From assembly GCF_900496995.4 (NCBI RefSeq), contig NC_044014.1, forward strand, positions 8,837,001-8,901,000: a stretch of DNA of 64,000 bases. The letters run 5' to 3'. Shown here in pieces: positions 38,032 to 51,100 of the stretch. The notes under the pieces were generated by a model. That model was not told where the DNA came from. It was given only the letters and a program-made list of their open reading frames with translations, and ran no database searches. Position 1 is the stretch's first letter, and each line of letters opens with the position of its first letter. The DNA comes from Aquila chrysaetos chrysaetos. Lineage: Eukaryota > Chordata > Aves > Accipitriformes > Accipitridae. The position numbers and the translations under genes are program-made.

Positions 38032-38155
38032 ACACAACTACTACTGAGTAGACCTTTGTAAATAGCTATATTAATGATGTAGAAGAAAGAACACAACTAC
38101 TACTGAGTAGACCTTTGTAAATAGCTATATTAATGATGTAGAAGAAAGAACACAA
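38032..38155. repeat. Perfect tandem duplication, 59-bp unit
   Basis: A 59-base unit starting ACACAACTACTACTGAGTAG occurs twice head to tail (38032-38090 and 38091-38149) without a single difference. A third copy is begun (ACACAA, 38150-38155). Identity of the copies points to a very recent duplication, a polymorphic minisatellite, or an assembly artefact. No ORF or known motif is in the unit. Confidence 0.97.
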
Positions 38156-41004
38156 TCTACCTCACTCCTGCCTACCCACAGTGGCCTTGCAGTTCTAACA
38201 CAAGTAAAAAAAAACTATTTTACATTAAAACCTGTCAATATAATTGCTGCATGGATCTATGGAGCAATAAGACTGCATTAACATTTTTTTCAGAGAGAAC
38301 TGGACTAAATTATTGTGAAAACTAATAAATAAATAAGCTGCAAAATTCTATGACTTGTATAGATAATTTTAATATTGGAAGGAGTGAATGAGTTTTATTT
38401 AAAAATAGCTTATGCTTAGAGTTAACACAGAATACGCAGGTAAAAAAAGATTTGGAGTTTTGTACAGACTGTAAAATTAGCACAAAATTTCTGGGAAACT
38501 TTTAGAACCTGTGCAAACAGTTTTGTGTAGAAAATCACACATACAGAAGTTACAATGAAAAGTCAAGAAGTTTCCAGATTTTGATAGATTTCAGGCTGGA
38601 TGTGTCAAAAGATAAGCCCTGACACTGGCAGGCAGTCTCCCTTGAAAATTTATACTCCATATACAGAGATCTTCAGGTAAACCAATTTCTACTTTCACCT
38701 CTGCCTCCAAATGCTGGTCTCGAAGGACTTCATTTCAGCCAAGACCTGTCAAAACCCCCAAATGCTTTTCATTACTGAATTCCTTCTGTATGTTCTCTGT
38801 CAGCTGTGTTAAAATAATAAATTCACAACCAATTGATTTCTGAAAAGGGAGAGAACGACTTGAACTCATCCCCTCATTTTGTTATTTCAAAATGTAAAAC
38901 GTGGGGCATATTTAAAATTGTTGTTTGAAGTCTTTGTTTCCTATGCCCGTTATGGGGTTTAAAATAGCAACAGGTTTAGAAGAAGTTATAATAAAAATCA
39001 TTCTCAGTAGGCTGACTATGAGACATTACGGGTGTGTTCCAGTCAGTGCATATCCTTTTAAATCATTAATATCAATGGTAACTCACTCACAAACATCCAG
39101 CACAGACTACGTGCCCTGGTGTTCTTAACTGGTGCTATGAAATAATAAAAGTATTTTTTGTATTCTGATGTATCTGGGGGGAATTCAGGATATTTCTAAA
39201 ATTCCTTTGAGAGGTGGTTCTGTACAGTTTTTTTCAGCATCAAGGGAGGAAAATACACAAAAACCATACTGCTGCATTAAGAAGGCAACAATGGTTATTT
39301 TACCTAAAAAGTAGAAAAGAGCCTTTTCAAACTGTGTGTGTAGACAAGGAGCTTAGTTTGGATGAAGCAGTTGCAAGAACACCTTAATGGGGGACAAGAA
39401 AGCAATTAACAATGAAAAGTCACTGATGCAAAAGATAGTCCTAGAGATTAAAATCTTATTGAAACAAATGCTTCTCCATTTGCTCATAATGAATTGAGCT
39501 GAAAGATCTGCAAAAGAAGTTCACTGAACACATGAGAAGAAAATAATAATTTGTTACTCAATTATAGTACAAAGCTTTCTGACCAACACACTGCTCTACA
39601 GCATCAGTTAAATAGAAATAGGGATCTTGGGTAAACTGAACAACACAATAGGAGAATTATGCATAGTATTATTTGAAATTGCAATGTGATAATTATGAAA
39701 ATATATACAGATATACCAATTTGTACAGTGCTTTAAAAACACGGGAAGAATATGCTTTATCCCAAATGGATAAACAAAACGTTCAAGGGAGCAGAGATGA
39801 AATGGGCATAGCAGGAGGACAGGGCAGGGATAGACGAAGCTAATAGTGCAGGGAAGAAAGGCGCAGCGGTGGAGCTAAGCCGAGTGTGGGGCAACTGGGG
39901 AATACTCTGAAATGAGAGAAATTGCAGAGTCGGAAGCCTGGAAGAGAGAAAGAACATTAAGAAGTGACGATTGAGAGAGGTACAATACATGTGTGGGAAC
40001 ACACTGCTTAAATTAGAGAAATCCATTAGATCGAGGTAGATTGGGTCTTTCTAATGGGGACAAAGGTCTCAAATTCATCCCATCTGCTGAGACATCCAAA
40101 TCATGAAGGTATCACATCAGATTTGAAAAATCAGTGGAGAGGCATGTCCAAAGAGGAATCAAGATTGTAGGTGGGCTGAATTGCCCTTTGACAGAAGCTT
40201 TAAGAAACATAAGTGATCAAATTCGTAACACATCTAAAATAATAGGCACAGATTATGTGAAACCTTTGGATTAGATGAGACTGCTATAAAAGAAATTAAA
40301 GGAGGGAACAATAAATATAACTATTTACAAAAATAGCTGTCACAGGGAATTGCTATTGAACTTTTTTTTTTACAATGCACCCCTAACAGGTCCTGTGTTC
40401 TTCAATCTTGCCATTTATGGTAAAATCTGGCAACAACAGAGACAGACACTACAGAACAGTCAGCAGTGGTGAAGATGGCATCCATAGGAAGAAAAAAATC
40501 TCTTTGTTTTTTAAATGGTTTATATTTAAATATTTTTTCTTTTCAGTTGCTTTGCCACTATAGCAAAATATGAAGTTACACAGGTGGAACAATAATGTGG
40601 GATATAGCAAAACCAAAGCAGTGGCTTCAGAAAGGCTCTCCAATTCATGAGTCAGGTAAAGGGGAAATGATTTGATTACATTTTGGAGGTTGTAAGGAAA
40701 GAAAGATCACGTGCTAAAAGGGCTCTTCCACCCTTTCAGCAAGAAATATTTAACATCCAGGTTGAACTCAGGAAACCTAAATGAGATGAAATTAAAGGAA
40801 CTTTGATAAACAAGTCATCAGAGTAGGTAAGTCAATGATTCACTTCTTAAACTCTGTGAAAATAAGAGATAGAGCATAGTCTGAAAGGTCAACAGACTTG
40901 GAAGCAGACCATCAGAAGAAGAACCATAACAGAAAAGCACTGAGAGGGACATACATAGGGGGGAGCAATTACAAAAATGCCAAAGTGCCTTGTTAAAAAT
41001 CGGT

Positions 41005-41043
41005 TATATGTATATAAGTATATATATACACACATATATATAG
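41005..41043. repeat. TA/CA-type microsatellite
   Basis: An alternating purine-pyrimidine run of TATATG, TATATA and CACACA units, imperfect, about 39 bases long. Such tracts are usually length-polymorphic. Confidence 0.75.
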
Positions 41044-41653
41044 TTATTCCAACTGAACATATTTCACTAATAATTTGCTGACAATTTATTCTGTCAATGT
41101 CACAAACTGAAGAACTCAGAAAAGATAGTTCAATAATTTCAGGATGAAACAAATTATCTGAAAATATGGATTTCTACACTGTTTAGTAAATGAAATATTT
41201 TTAGCAAATGAAAATAAACCCATTAAATAAGCTTCTAGATGAGAAAAACAAAATTGAAATCATCAAACTATCAATACATTTTGGGTTTGTCAGTCTGTAA
41301 ACAATCAACATCAATCCCATCTAAAATTAAGCTGTAAATATCATATATTTTCAGATCACCATCTACTTGCATTTCAGTCACAAAAACTTCGAAGAAACTC
41401 AGTTGTGTGTTCACGTTGCAACTATGTTTTCTTAAACGAGCTGTATGTAATTAAGCCTGATGAACCTTGTCCCTTCATAGGGACAAACCCAAGGGTTAAA
41501 ACTTAGGTATGAACAAAAGAGAGGGCAAAAGGAAGCAGAATGTATTGCCTACAGAAAGGTCTTCCTAGATCTTCCTAGATTTGGGGAATTATGGACACAA
41601 GCTTATGTGCATCAAAAGATACCAAAAAGAAGTTATAAAACCTGTTTAAAAGC

Positions 41654-41677
41654 AAAAAAAAAAAAAAAAAAAAAAAA
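41654..41677. repeat. Poly(A) tract, 24 bases
   Basis: An uninterrupted run of 24 A. The sequence to its left does not resemble a retrocopy I recognise, and no flanking target duplication is visible. Confidence 0.9.
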
Positions 41678-41902
41678 TAGGACTGTAGTCCTTCAGAGAT
41701 ACCTAATCTGTATTGAGTGTTCTGCTGTGAAAAAAGCCCTGTCCTCCACGCCAGGCATGTACAAACCCCGTAGAGGAACCACCCAGTGAACGTACAGTTG
41801 CATGTTGTGGTTCTTACTGCGATAATGAAATTAAGTTTTAAACATTTTCTGCATGACTAATCTCTCTTGATTACATTTTGAAGTTTTTCAGTGAATGGTT
41901 AA

Positions 41903-42172
41903 TTAATGACGCACAAGGCCTCCTCTTTGTGGTTCTGCTTTCTCCAGTATGACAGGATCGCTGGACTTTGGTGCACAGCTTCCACTGTCTAGACTCTTCC
42001 CTCTTAGACCGTTCCTTGCCTTCCCTTGGAGGTGTGCGATAGAGATACAGTGAACCTCAACACTAGACTCAGCACCCATGGAACCATCACTGGATGAACT
42101 CCATTTCCTCCTCTTGAAAAGGGAGCTTTGAGGGGAATTGTTGCTCTCCGAGAATTGCAGCCTCCCCTCAAC
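41903..42172 (-). other. Candidate terminal coding exon (unrecognised gene)
   Basis: On the minus strand a TTTTTGATCTGGCAG sequence, a passable splice acceptor with a modest pyrimidine run, is followed directly by 89 open codons ending in TAA at 41903-41905. The product starts VEGRLQFSESNNSPQSS and has a serine-rich basic patch (FKRRKWSSSSDGS), a look typical of disordered tails of signalling proteins. I do not recognise it. Against it: the upstream ORF runs through the acceptor only three codons, the pyrimidine tract is short, and no second exon was found nearby. Chance remains likely. Confidence 0.15.
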
Positions 42173-45100
42173 CTGCCAGATCAAAAAGGGGAAGAGAAGT
42201 GGGTGTTCATTGCTGAATAAAAGGACAGGACCTGTGTGGATTTCCTGTCTGTCGGACTTTGTTCCTATTGATTTAAGAAATATTCCTCATAATGTTAATC
42301 TCTTCCTGGAGCTATGTACACAAATGCTTACCATCAAGTCAATGCATTCACCGCATGCTTAAACTTTTACCCAAGCTTCTTGATCAGGACTTTACAGGGA
42401 CCCATCAAGCATCTATCCCTTAATGGAAGCATCTAATAACACTTCTAGGAGATTCACATGATTTTTTCCTTCCCTCCAGTTGTCTTCCACAAATTATTTG
42501 TGGAAAGAGATGATCTGCCCACAGGTTTCGGGACATATAACATCAGAACTGCAGAATGACCCTCAAGCATAGCAGACATTTGCTTCAAACCAATTTTCCA
42601 ACAGCCTTGATGCAACTGTGCACACAAAAACATTCTCTTTGCAAATCTCTTTCACAAACTGAGGCCAATACCTGGACTGTCTAGACCAGAGATGCACGAC
42701 AAGGATGTGAAGCTCTTTATAAAATCTCACTGAAGGAAAATCAGTATTACAAACGTACCCATAAAAAGGGATCCACTACTACTACAATATATAAAACAGT
42801 ACTGTGCTATTCAGCAAGAACTTATTTGTAAGGTATGTGTCGGGAGCGGGAAATTTTTCAACTTTCTAGGAATATACAGTGATACAATGTCACCGAAACT
42901 GGAAAATATTATAAGCATACCCATATGTTCATAACCTTAAACAGAGTTATCCACCATAGTATATTCTCCTGTGCTTCGGTCCCCGTATGGTAAGGTTTAC
43001 TTTAGGCTTTTAATCTGATCATGCATACCTCTAATTGTTTAAACTATAATTATAGATGTTAAATTGTTTTGCCTTCTATGGAAAATGTGCTTTGGAGAGA
43101 CCAAAACAGAAATTAAATGCATGTAAAATAATAGAACTATTTCAATGGCACTAATTGCAAAGCAATTTAAAAAAGCATCTTTTGATGAAATAATTGTTTT
43201 AATTATACAGTATACTTAGGTTTACCAACTATAAACACTTCAGCTTTTAGCATTAAGATAATTTTATGTGTACTGTTTTCCCACACTTTATTCCAGAGAG
43301 CAAATAAACTAGAAATATAAATCACTGCAAAAGGACACCTGAACAGAACAGAAAGAAAAGTGGTGATTTCTACATATAACAGGGTTCTACCGTAGTATAT
43401 TGTTAATGCATATAGCCAAATAAAAACAGGAAATTCATGAATTGCCTAGGAGAAACCTTAATATTGGGGCATTAGTAGGGAGACCAAGCTTTAGGTCGTT
43501 CGGAAATGGCACGTGCCCACAGAAGGCTCTGAGCAGAGCTCAGCGAGGTCCCTCCCGTTGTAGAAGGGCTGCACCAAGGCAGGTCTTCTGGCAGGGGATT
43601 TTCTAAGTGGAAGTCTTCGCAAAGGACAAGGTCCCCATGACTGCCTGCCTTAAACTCACAGATTCATAGACGGTCCATTTCAAAACCAAAAAGAGACGCT
43701 TCTTGACTGCACACTGTGGCAAACCATGAATTCACCATGGTCCATTGTCCACTGTGTCAAGAAAAAATAAACGCAATAATTCTTATCCATGTGGCAGCAA
43801 CTTTCCACTGAGTTGGTCTTAAAGTTTTCTTTGAGGGTGAGACACCTAGAAAAGGTGTTATAATTCAAATACTGTAGTAGGGAACATTTATTCAATAAAA
43901 TTACTATTAAAGGTAATTGATATCCCCAACTAAATACCTCAAATTTGGTAATGTCTTTGGTAATTGTCGAGTGGATACAGACATAGTAAATGTCTTGTGA
44001 CATTTGGTAGAAAGTGGAGGGGAAAGGAGATATTCGTGACACAGAATGAATGTGGAAAGGAGATGTTAGCGAAACATTGCACATGTAGACATGCTTTGGC
44101 AGAATTGCAAACGTTTTTACAGCTATAAAACACTCAAATCTCTTCTCAGTTTAAAAATACGCCTGTAAACAACTACTTTATATTATTCTGTGAAACAACT
44201 ACAGTAACAACTGCTTGTATTCTCACCGCCTGCAAAAGCTCAACACACAGCAGTGAGGAGGTTCCTGCTTCAGTAAAAATCACGGTATTATTCTTATGAA
44301 ATTTCAGAACTATCGGTCCTTCGCAAGACAAAGAAAAATCCTCTGTGCTCTGACTGCTGAATCAGTTTGTGTAAATGGAGCAAAACCAGAGGAACTGCTT
44401 GGCAGGATTTTAAGTAGCCTCTTATCTCTACACTGCATTCTCGCTTGTACTGCACCTCAGTACCCACACAATACTTTCGTGTTGGTCTTGCTCTCACCTT
44501 GTAATCCACCATTCAAACTGGTTGAAGGATGCCAGAGACTAACGTATCTGTTTAAACTTTCCCACCAAGTAATTACATTTCAATTTTTTTCTAGCTGAAA
44601 AATTTATCTCGTTGAGCTTTTTTGTGAGGAATGTTATTTTAAATAGCATTACTGATTAATTCATATTTTCGGCTCATTGAATTTCCACACTGCCCTTGAA
44701 ATTTGTTCCATTATAAAGAAAAAAAACCCTTCTACAACATATTATATTATGAAAGATAATGTTGAAGTCTTCAGAAGAGCTATGTGTCATATCTTTGGCT
44801 GGTATTAATGGATGCTCTCTACTACAGGCAATGGGTTAATCCCAAATTTGGCTAGCTGGGGTTCGGGTTCTTTTTCTGCCCAGCTAGCAAACCACTAATG
44901 TCCTAACTGATGTTACTTGCAGTATCTAGGTATTGGAACCATATATACACTGATATACATATATATATGAGTTTATTTCTGCAATTTTCAGAACAAACTT
45001 TGGTAAGAAAAGATATCATTACTGTCTTGTACCTGTTTTCTTTAAGGATTATCATCTCAGAGAATTCGTGCTCCTCAGCTGCAAAAGTCTTATTTTTTAA

Positions 45101-48100
45101 TTTTACTATTTAACTTTCTTTCTGTTGTTTGTCAAATACGCCTTTTCTGGAATATGTTACATAACACTGGACAAAATCATGCAGCAAAAATGTTTGAAAA
45201 TAGAAAATGTCATAAGGTTGATACAATCTCTTTGCATAGACAGAGGCATCTGATCATTATGGGGCACATTTTCATCACTACCAAAAGTTTATTGGCTGTA
45301 TCTTTAAAACTGACAGTGTCTTTCAAGATCTATCAAATGTATCATAACATAAGCTATCAAAATGAATAAAATATAAAGTGCATACTTCTTAGAGACATCA
45401 TTTCCAAGCATGTAAACTTTTATCTTACTTTTGAAAAAATGTCAAATCACTTGGAGCAGCACTTTTAAAATATGATTTATGAAAAAGGCTTATTTTACAG
45501 GCTTTGAGAACTACATAAAAGTCCTTCAAATAGCAGGGCTACCACAACTTTTAACAGAGCAAGTAGTAAAACAGGTGACAGATGGGAGCAGGTGAGACAG
45601 AATCATGGTCCCTGCACTCAATCAAATGCATCTGCATTTGGTAAATAGCTCTAAGAATTAAGTATGTTACAGCTGACGAAACACTCTTGCAAGCTCTCAA
45701 TTTGCATTCAACAGATCAGATGTTTGTGGCATAATAGATGCTGCCACACTAAGGTGCCAGCAGTAATCTAGTGCACAGAAGAGTGCTCTGAGTGTACAGA
45801 TAGGCGAGAACCTTATGGCTGAACTAAAGAGGTTGATATGAGAACAGTCCAGTCATGCAAAAACATACTGCTCTTTTAAGTGAAGCCTCTCCTTAATGTA
45901 GGGATCACAGCGTGCGTTACTACTAATTATTTACACAGCACTCAATATATGACATTGTTCTTACATGAATTACCTCAAACGTCAGAGCTTCTCAAGGTGA
46001 GAAGTTCCTGTTAAAACTAATAGTCATTACTAAGCCTGGCCATCCTTTTAGCTGTATAACATCCAGGTTAACAAATGCAACTATTCTACCCTGGCTCTAT
46101 ACAGGCTCTCCTTACATTCCTCCCATACTTGCTGCTCGAAGATACGTCTGCTAACTGCATCTCCGTACTACGTTTGACAGGCTGAAATAACAAACAATTC
46201 AGCTCAGTTTCAAAGGTTGGTGTTAAGCTCATCCAACTTCAGCTGCCTAGAGTGATGTGACTAGGCTAAGCTAATCATCCAGGCTTCCTCTGTAGACATC
46301 AGAGGAGTAGGGCCACCTCAAGAGTGAGATTTAAAAGACAATTTTATTTCAAGTTCATGTAATAGAATAGGACAAGATGTCCTCTCCAAGTGCTACATTC
46401 TTTCTGTTGACTATCAAGGAACCTTCGATTAACTTAAATTAGAAACCTAACTTCTAGATGAATGTGAGACAGCTCCTGGTTATTTTGATATAGAATTGGT
46501 TAAGAACAGCTGTGGAAGCAGCCTTATACAGACAGCATTAAAGATAATTCTTGCTTCAGGCAATTCACAAATTAAGCTAAACTAAAATCCCATTTCAGCT
46601 ATAAAACTATTTTAAAAGATGCTTTTTGGGTTCATCTTAATGGGAGAAGGGTGCCATATGGAGGGATTTCATTTTGTTAAGAGATACTCAGTGCTCTTCT
46701 CCTCCCTATGTACAGCATGGAAATTGAAAACAAACATAAAGCTTATCATATATTTTTGCAAGCAATTGTCATTTTAAATACAGAGAACTTTATTAATATA
46801 GCCATGGGATACAGAAATACTAAAGTGAGAGATCTCAGCGTAAAGGCTCTTTTAACTCAGTTAACGCCATCTAGCTGTACGTAGCTGTCTTGCATTTATT
46901 GGTTTGCATATATGGATCACGGCTCTTTAAAATGTCATGTATTATTTTCCAAGGATCATTTTCAAAGAGAAATTGTAATTTGCCAAATACAAGTGGCATA
47001 TAAAATAATAGCTAATGTAACCGTATGATGAAATTGCTGTCAAGTTGTTTACCAACTGTCCAGTACCATCAAACATGGTCTTGTGATTATTTTCCTGTTC
47101 TGCTTGAGAAAAGAAATTAATTTGACTTCCAAATCCAGGCTTTTGTTCCAGTAGCCTTTGAATTCTGGGAGTACAGAAGTATTTTGTAACCTCCTTGGCC
47201 AAATAAAGGATTTAATGCACTCAAAAGTGAATGTCATCAAACTCTCCATGGCCAAGAAGTGTCTGCTGATATGATGGGGGTGAAATCTTTCAGTGAATAT
47301 GAGAAGAAGGAGCATTCTTTGGAGGGTGCTCCACACTTACAAAGTAGATCAAAGGCATGCAGCTTTAGCTCGCTCCTACCTACACGGAATGCTGCTGTAA
47401 AAAACGTACTTCTGCAAAAATTTTGGTGATATTGCCACCACCTGTGTGCTTTCTACTGCCTTCCTACTTTCTATGCCCTAAACCCCGAGATATTTGGCTT
47501 TACTTCCAAAGCCCCTCCCCATCAAACTGCCTCATTCTTAGAAGGAGTTCCCTACAGTCATCTGCAAAGCTGTCTTAATTATCTCATTTCAGATCCTGTC
47601 TTTGATGTGTTGCTTATAGAAAACTCATAGCTGGCCTGCTGCTCTCCTTTGAACACTGGCTTTTTGGCTGACCAGTACTGTCACATTGCTTCCTTATGCT
47701 CCCCCGTCTGTCTAGCCCCATCTGTGGTCTCTTGTTTTGTACTTAAGTTATAACCCCTATGGCAGCGGAACTGCCTTTTTGCTCTGAGTTCATTTAGTGC
47801 CTAAAACAATGCAGGCTTGACCCGAGATTAGGGCTTCCTAGCACTAGAATAATACAAAAAAGCAAACATTCTCACAAATAACCCAGCTGCAGTGCCAGAT
47901 ACAGATGCTGCCTCGCAGACATCACAACGTGCAGGAATCAAATTCCACCAAAACTAAATTACCCGGCAATACTGGTCCACTTGGTCACCACTGCAAAATA
48001 GTCTTTGTGTTCCTCTTGCTTTTCAATCTCTCTCACAGTCTTTTAGCTAAATCATCTTTCCTCTGAATAAAACTTGTCAAATTATTGCATTGTGCTCTTC

Positions 48101-51100
48101 AGGTACTGGAGCTCTGCTTCCCGTGTCTTGGCTCTTCTAAAGTAAGCAGGCTCAGAATCTCCCTTTCTCTGTTTTACCAGAAAAAGTTGGAATTTGAAAC
48201 CAGCTCTGTTGAAGCCAGCTTGGATGTAAGGAGATGTTCAGTCACAGCTTCACCGGTTTAAGGCATTGCTGCCTTCTGGTGTGTGTTACCGTGCCTTGAC
48301 CCATACCTCGTTCAGAGAAGAGATGAAGGAACAGCACGTGTGAGTGCTCCACATCTGGGACCTTTAATTCGAGCTACCTCCTGTGGCAGTTTTAAACTAC
48401 ACCCTTTCTTTCCTCCTTCGGTCTGTCTTGGTCTTGCCCGGAGTACTGCTCTCTCAACTGTTTAGCTGACCAACTCATGCGTTGGTTTCTGTCCAGCCCT
48501 GGTTGGATTCCAAGCCTAGCTCCTCAGGCTCCTCTGCCTAGACCCCACAACAGCACAAGGAATACTCATGGTCACCCAGTCAAATCTCTACTATGTCGGA
48601 GGGGGACATAAAGATTAAGAAGCCGCTGTGAGTGGATCCCAGAAGAGCAAAGAAACAAAACACCACATGTGTGTCTCTGGATGCAGCAAATGATGAATCC
48701 TATAACATCTCCAAAACTCCACGGATGCAGAATCCGCGGCCGTCGGGACCGACCAACACAACCAGGGAAGTTCACAGTGCTTACAGCTATCCTCACAAGT
48801 CGCCTGCAGATTCTGGCAAGGGACGTGGCACGGTTATATCCTTATTCCCATTTCAAGGCTGCCTGTATACAGATGAGCAGAATTTGGGACAGGATTTCTC
48901 TTGTGATTCTTAAAGTGCTGATTAGTTTAATTAACTTTTTCATGAAAGTAAAATAGGGAATAAATTTTAGCTGTATTCCTATGAGATCAGATTATTAATG
49001 GGTCTCACTAACTTAGATTTCTTCAAGCACCTCTCTTTCATATTGTCAGTGTTTTGCCAGTTTGATTACATAGAAAAGGTGGCAGCATGGTGACTGCTAA
49101 TTAGAACTGAAGTCTCAACTTATTACCAGTCCACCTTTTTCTAGGTTTCATATTAGCAGTTCAATACAAATAGATAATGTGTGTACAGCTGTGTTTACCT
49201 CTCATACAAAAGCACTCTAGTACATACATGTCTCCTTTAAAATCTTTTAGTCTGAAGAATTGATATTAAAAAAAAAATAATAGAGAAATCCAAAAGTTCA
49301 GCTCTAAAAGGAGGTTTTACCACAAATAAAGTTTTATGACTCTAGTGATCAGGAATGTCCTTGAGCTGAGAATTTTTGATGATATCATTAACAAGCAGTG
49401 GCATTACTTGTATGCAGGCATCAGCTATAAATTATGCTTTATATACAGTCACTATATATTTCTCAGGGATTCAGGACCTCATCTAGCACCACTGGACTTT
49501 AACAGGAGCTGAGGATGTTTAGCAGCCTGCACTACTATGACCACAAAACACAACTGTGCAGTGCATGCTGAAATAATCATGAGGTAAGTACCTGGTAATT
49601 TCTCTTTTCTAGACAAGGTGCACAATCCACCTTAATTACAGTTAAGCCACCTAAGCACAATTATCAAGTATTCTACAGAAACATGTAATTTCTATGCAGA
49701 TTTTATTTGGCAAGAAAGCTTCATGAATCTACTGTGTTATTCTGTGTTGCCACATATATGTGGAAAATGCAAACCAAGCTATTAACAAACTAAATAACCC
49801 TGAAAGACAATTTAATATTTTAATATTTATTGCTGCACAGACTCACCTTCTAAGAATACCAAAGTAGTTTAAAGCATGGAAAAGAGTAGATTATGAAGGA
49901 CATATAGATACATTTCTTTATCTGACATGCAGAATGCCTGAAGAAGGTAAGTCCAGTACTCTGGCTTCTCATCAGTTGCTTCTGAATTTTACAACAAAAT
50001 GGTAATGATGTGTCCAGGTGGCAAAAATTTTGTTTTAACAGCTGTATCGACTGTTCAAAACTCAAAAGCAGCATCTTAACAGATTAACAGTTCTCCATAA
50101 TATTATCTTTGTAGCATGCAATTTGTTCCCAATGATAATTGGGTATTTAGAGACACACATAATTAGAGAGAAATGACTGGATGATTTTTCATTTGCTGAG
50201 AAATCTATTGTCAGGAAAGGAGATCCACTATGGGGACTAATGTGATTCTGGTGCTAGAATTAGTGTCAGAAGGATATGAAAAAATGTGGTTTAAACTATC
50301 TAGATGGTAAAATAATGTACCAATACAGACCTACACACAGTTAATACGTGCATAATACTTTTTTCTCCAAATGGAATGATTCCATTCTCCTAAGATGCAT
50401 TTCATAAGTGTGGGTACCGAGCGGAATATATAAGATTTAGTAAAAGATGCACTAGAATATTTTTTTTTCTGTTAAATAGATCTTTCCTAGTCTAATTTGG
50501 GATAACAGATAAAACATTCAAGGGACCATTAGTTCTAGAAGGCATTTGTTTCTTCTTTCTTCTTATTTTTGCGTGCCTACTGCAGGGATCTATTTCTGTT
50601 TGCCTTTGCTGCTTCATTGCCTGTCACTAAAATACATCTTTAACTGTATATCATTTTTCCTCTGGATTTTATTTACCATGTCACTCACCAGCTAGCTTCA
50701 TATAAGTACACCTCAAGCTACTGGAAAAAAGCATTCTCCGCATTCACTACTAATATCATTCCATAGATTGAGTGGAGTGCTTTATGAGAGATGCTGCTAT
50801 CATGCAAAGACAAATCATGTCTATGACATATTCAGTCGGCTTTTACCCAGGGCTTAAAATCATACATCTACAGCACTAAAACGTTTAAGCTGGCCCTACA
50901 GCATCCTTCTTCTGAGAAATTGATAGTTCTTTTTGTGCAGCAACAAAAACCTCCTCATTTCTTCAATTACAGGTGCACACGCACGTATACGCACACATAT
51001 GTACCCCCACCCTTATAACTACACGTGCATCCAACAGCATCCACACTCACAATACGTTAAAACATATGTAAGTGGCAATACCAAACATTCAAACATTGCA

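Larger units (their letters stand above)
38156..41902. other. Gene-free DNA
   Basis: No supported gene. The segment 39775-40000 is strongly purine-rich on the plus strand (many GGGA and GAAG runs), giving an open but meaningless minus-strand frame of 89 codons. A TA/CA microsatellite and an A tract are listed separately. An 11-base direct repeat (TCTTCCTAGAT, twice in a row) lies near 41560-41581. Confidence 0.5.

Noticed and set aside
41580..41677. Processed pseudogene ending in the A tract
   Set aside because: Upstream sequence matches nothing I recognise and there is no target-site duplication.
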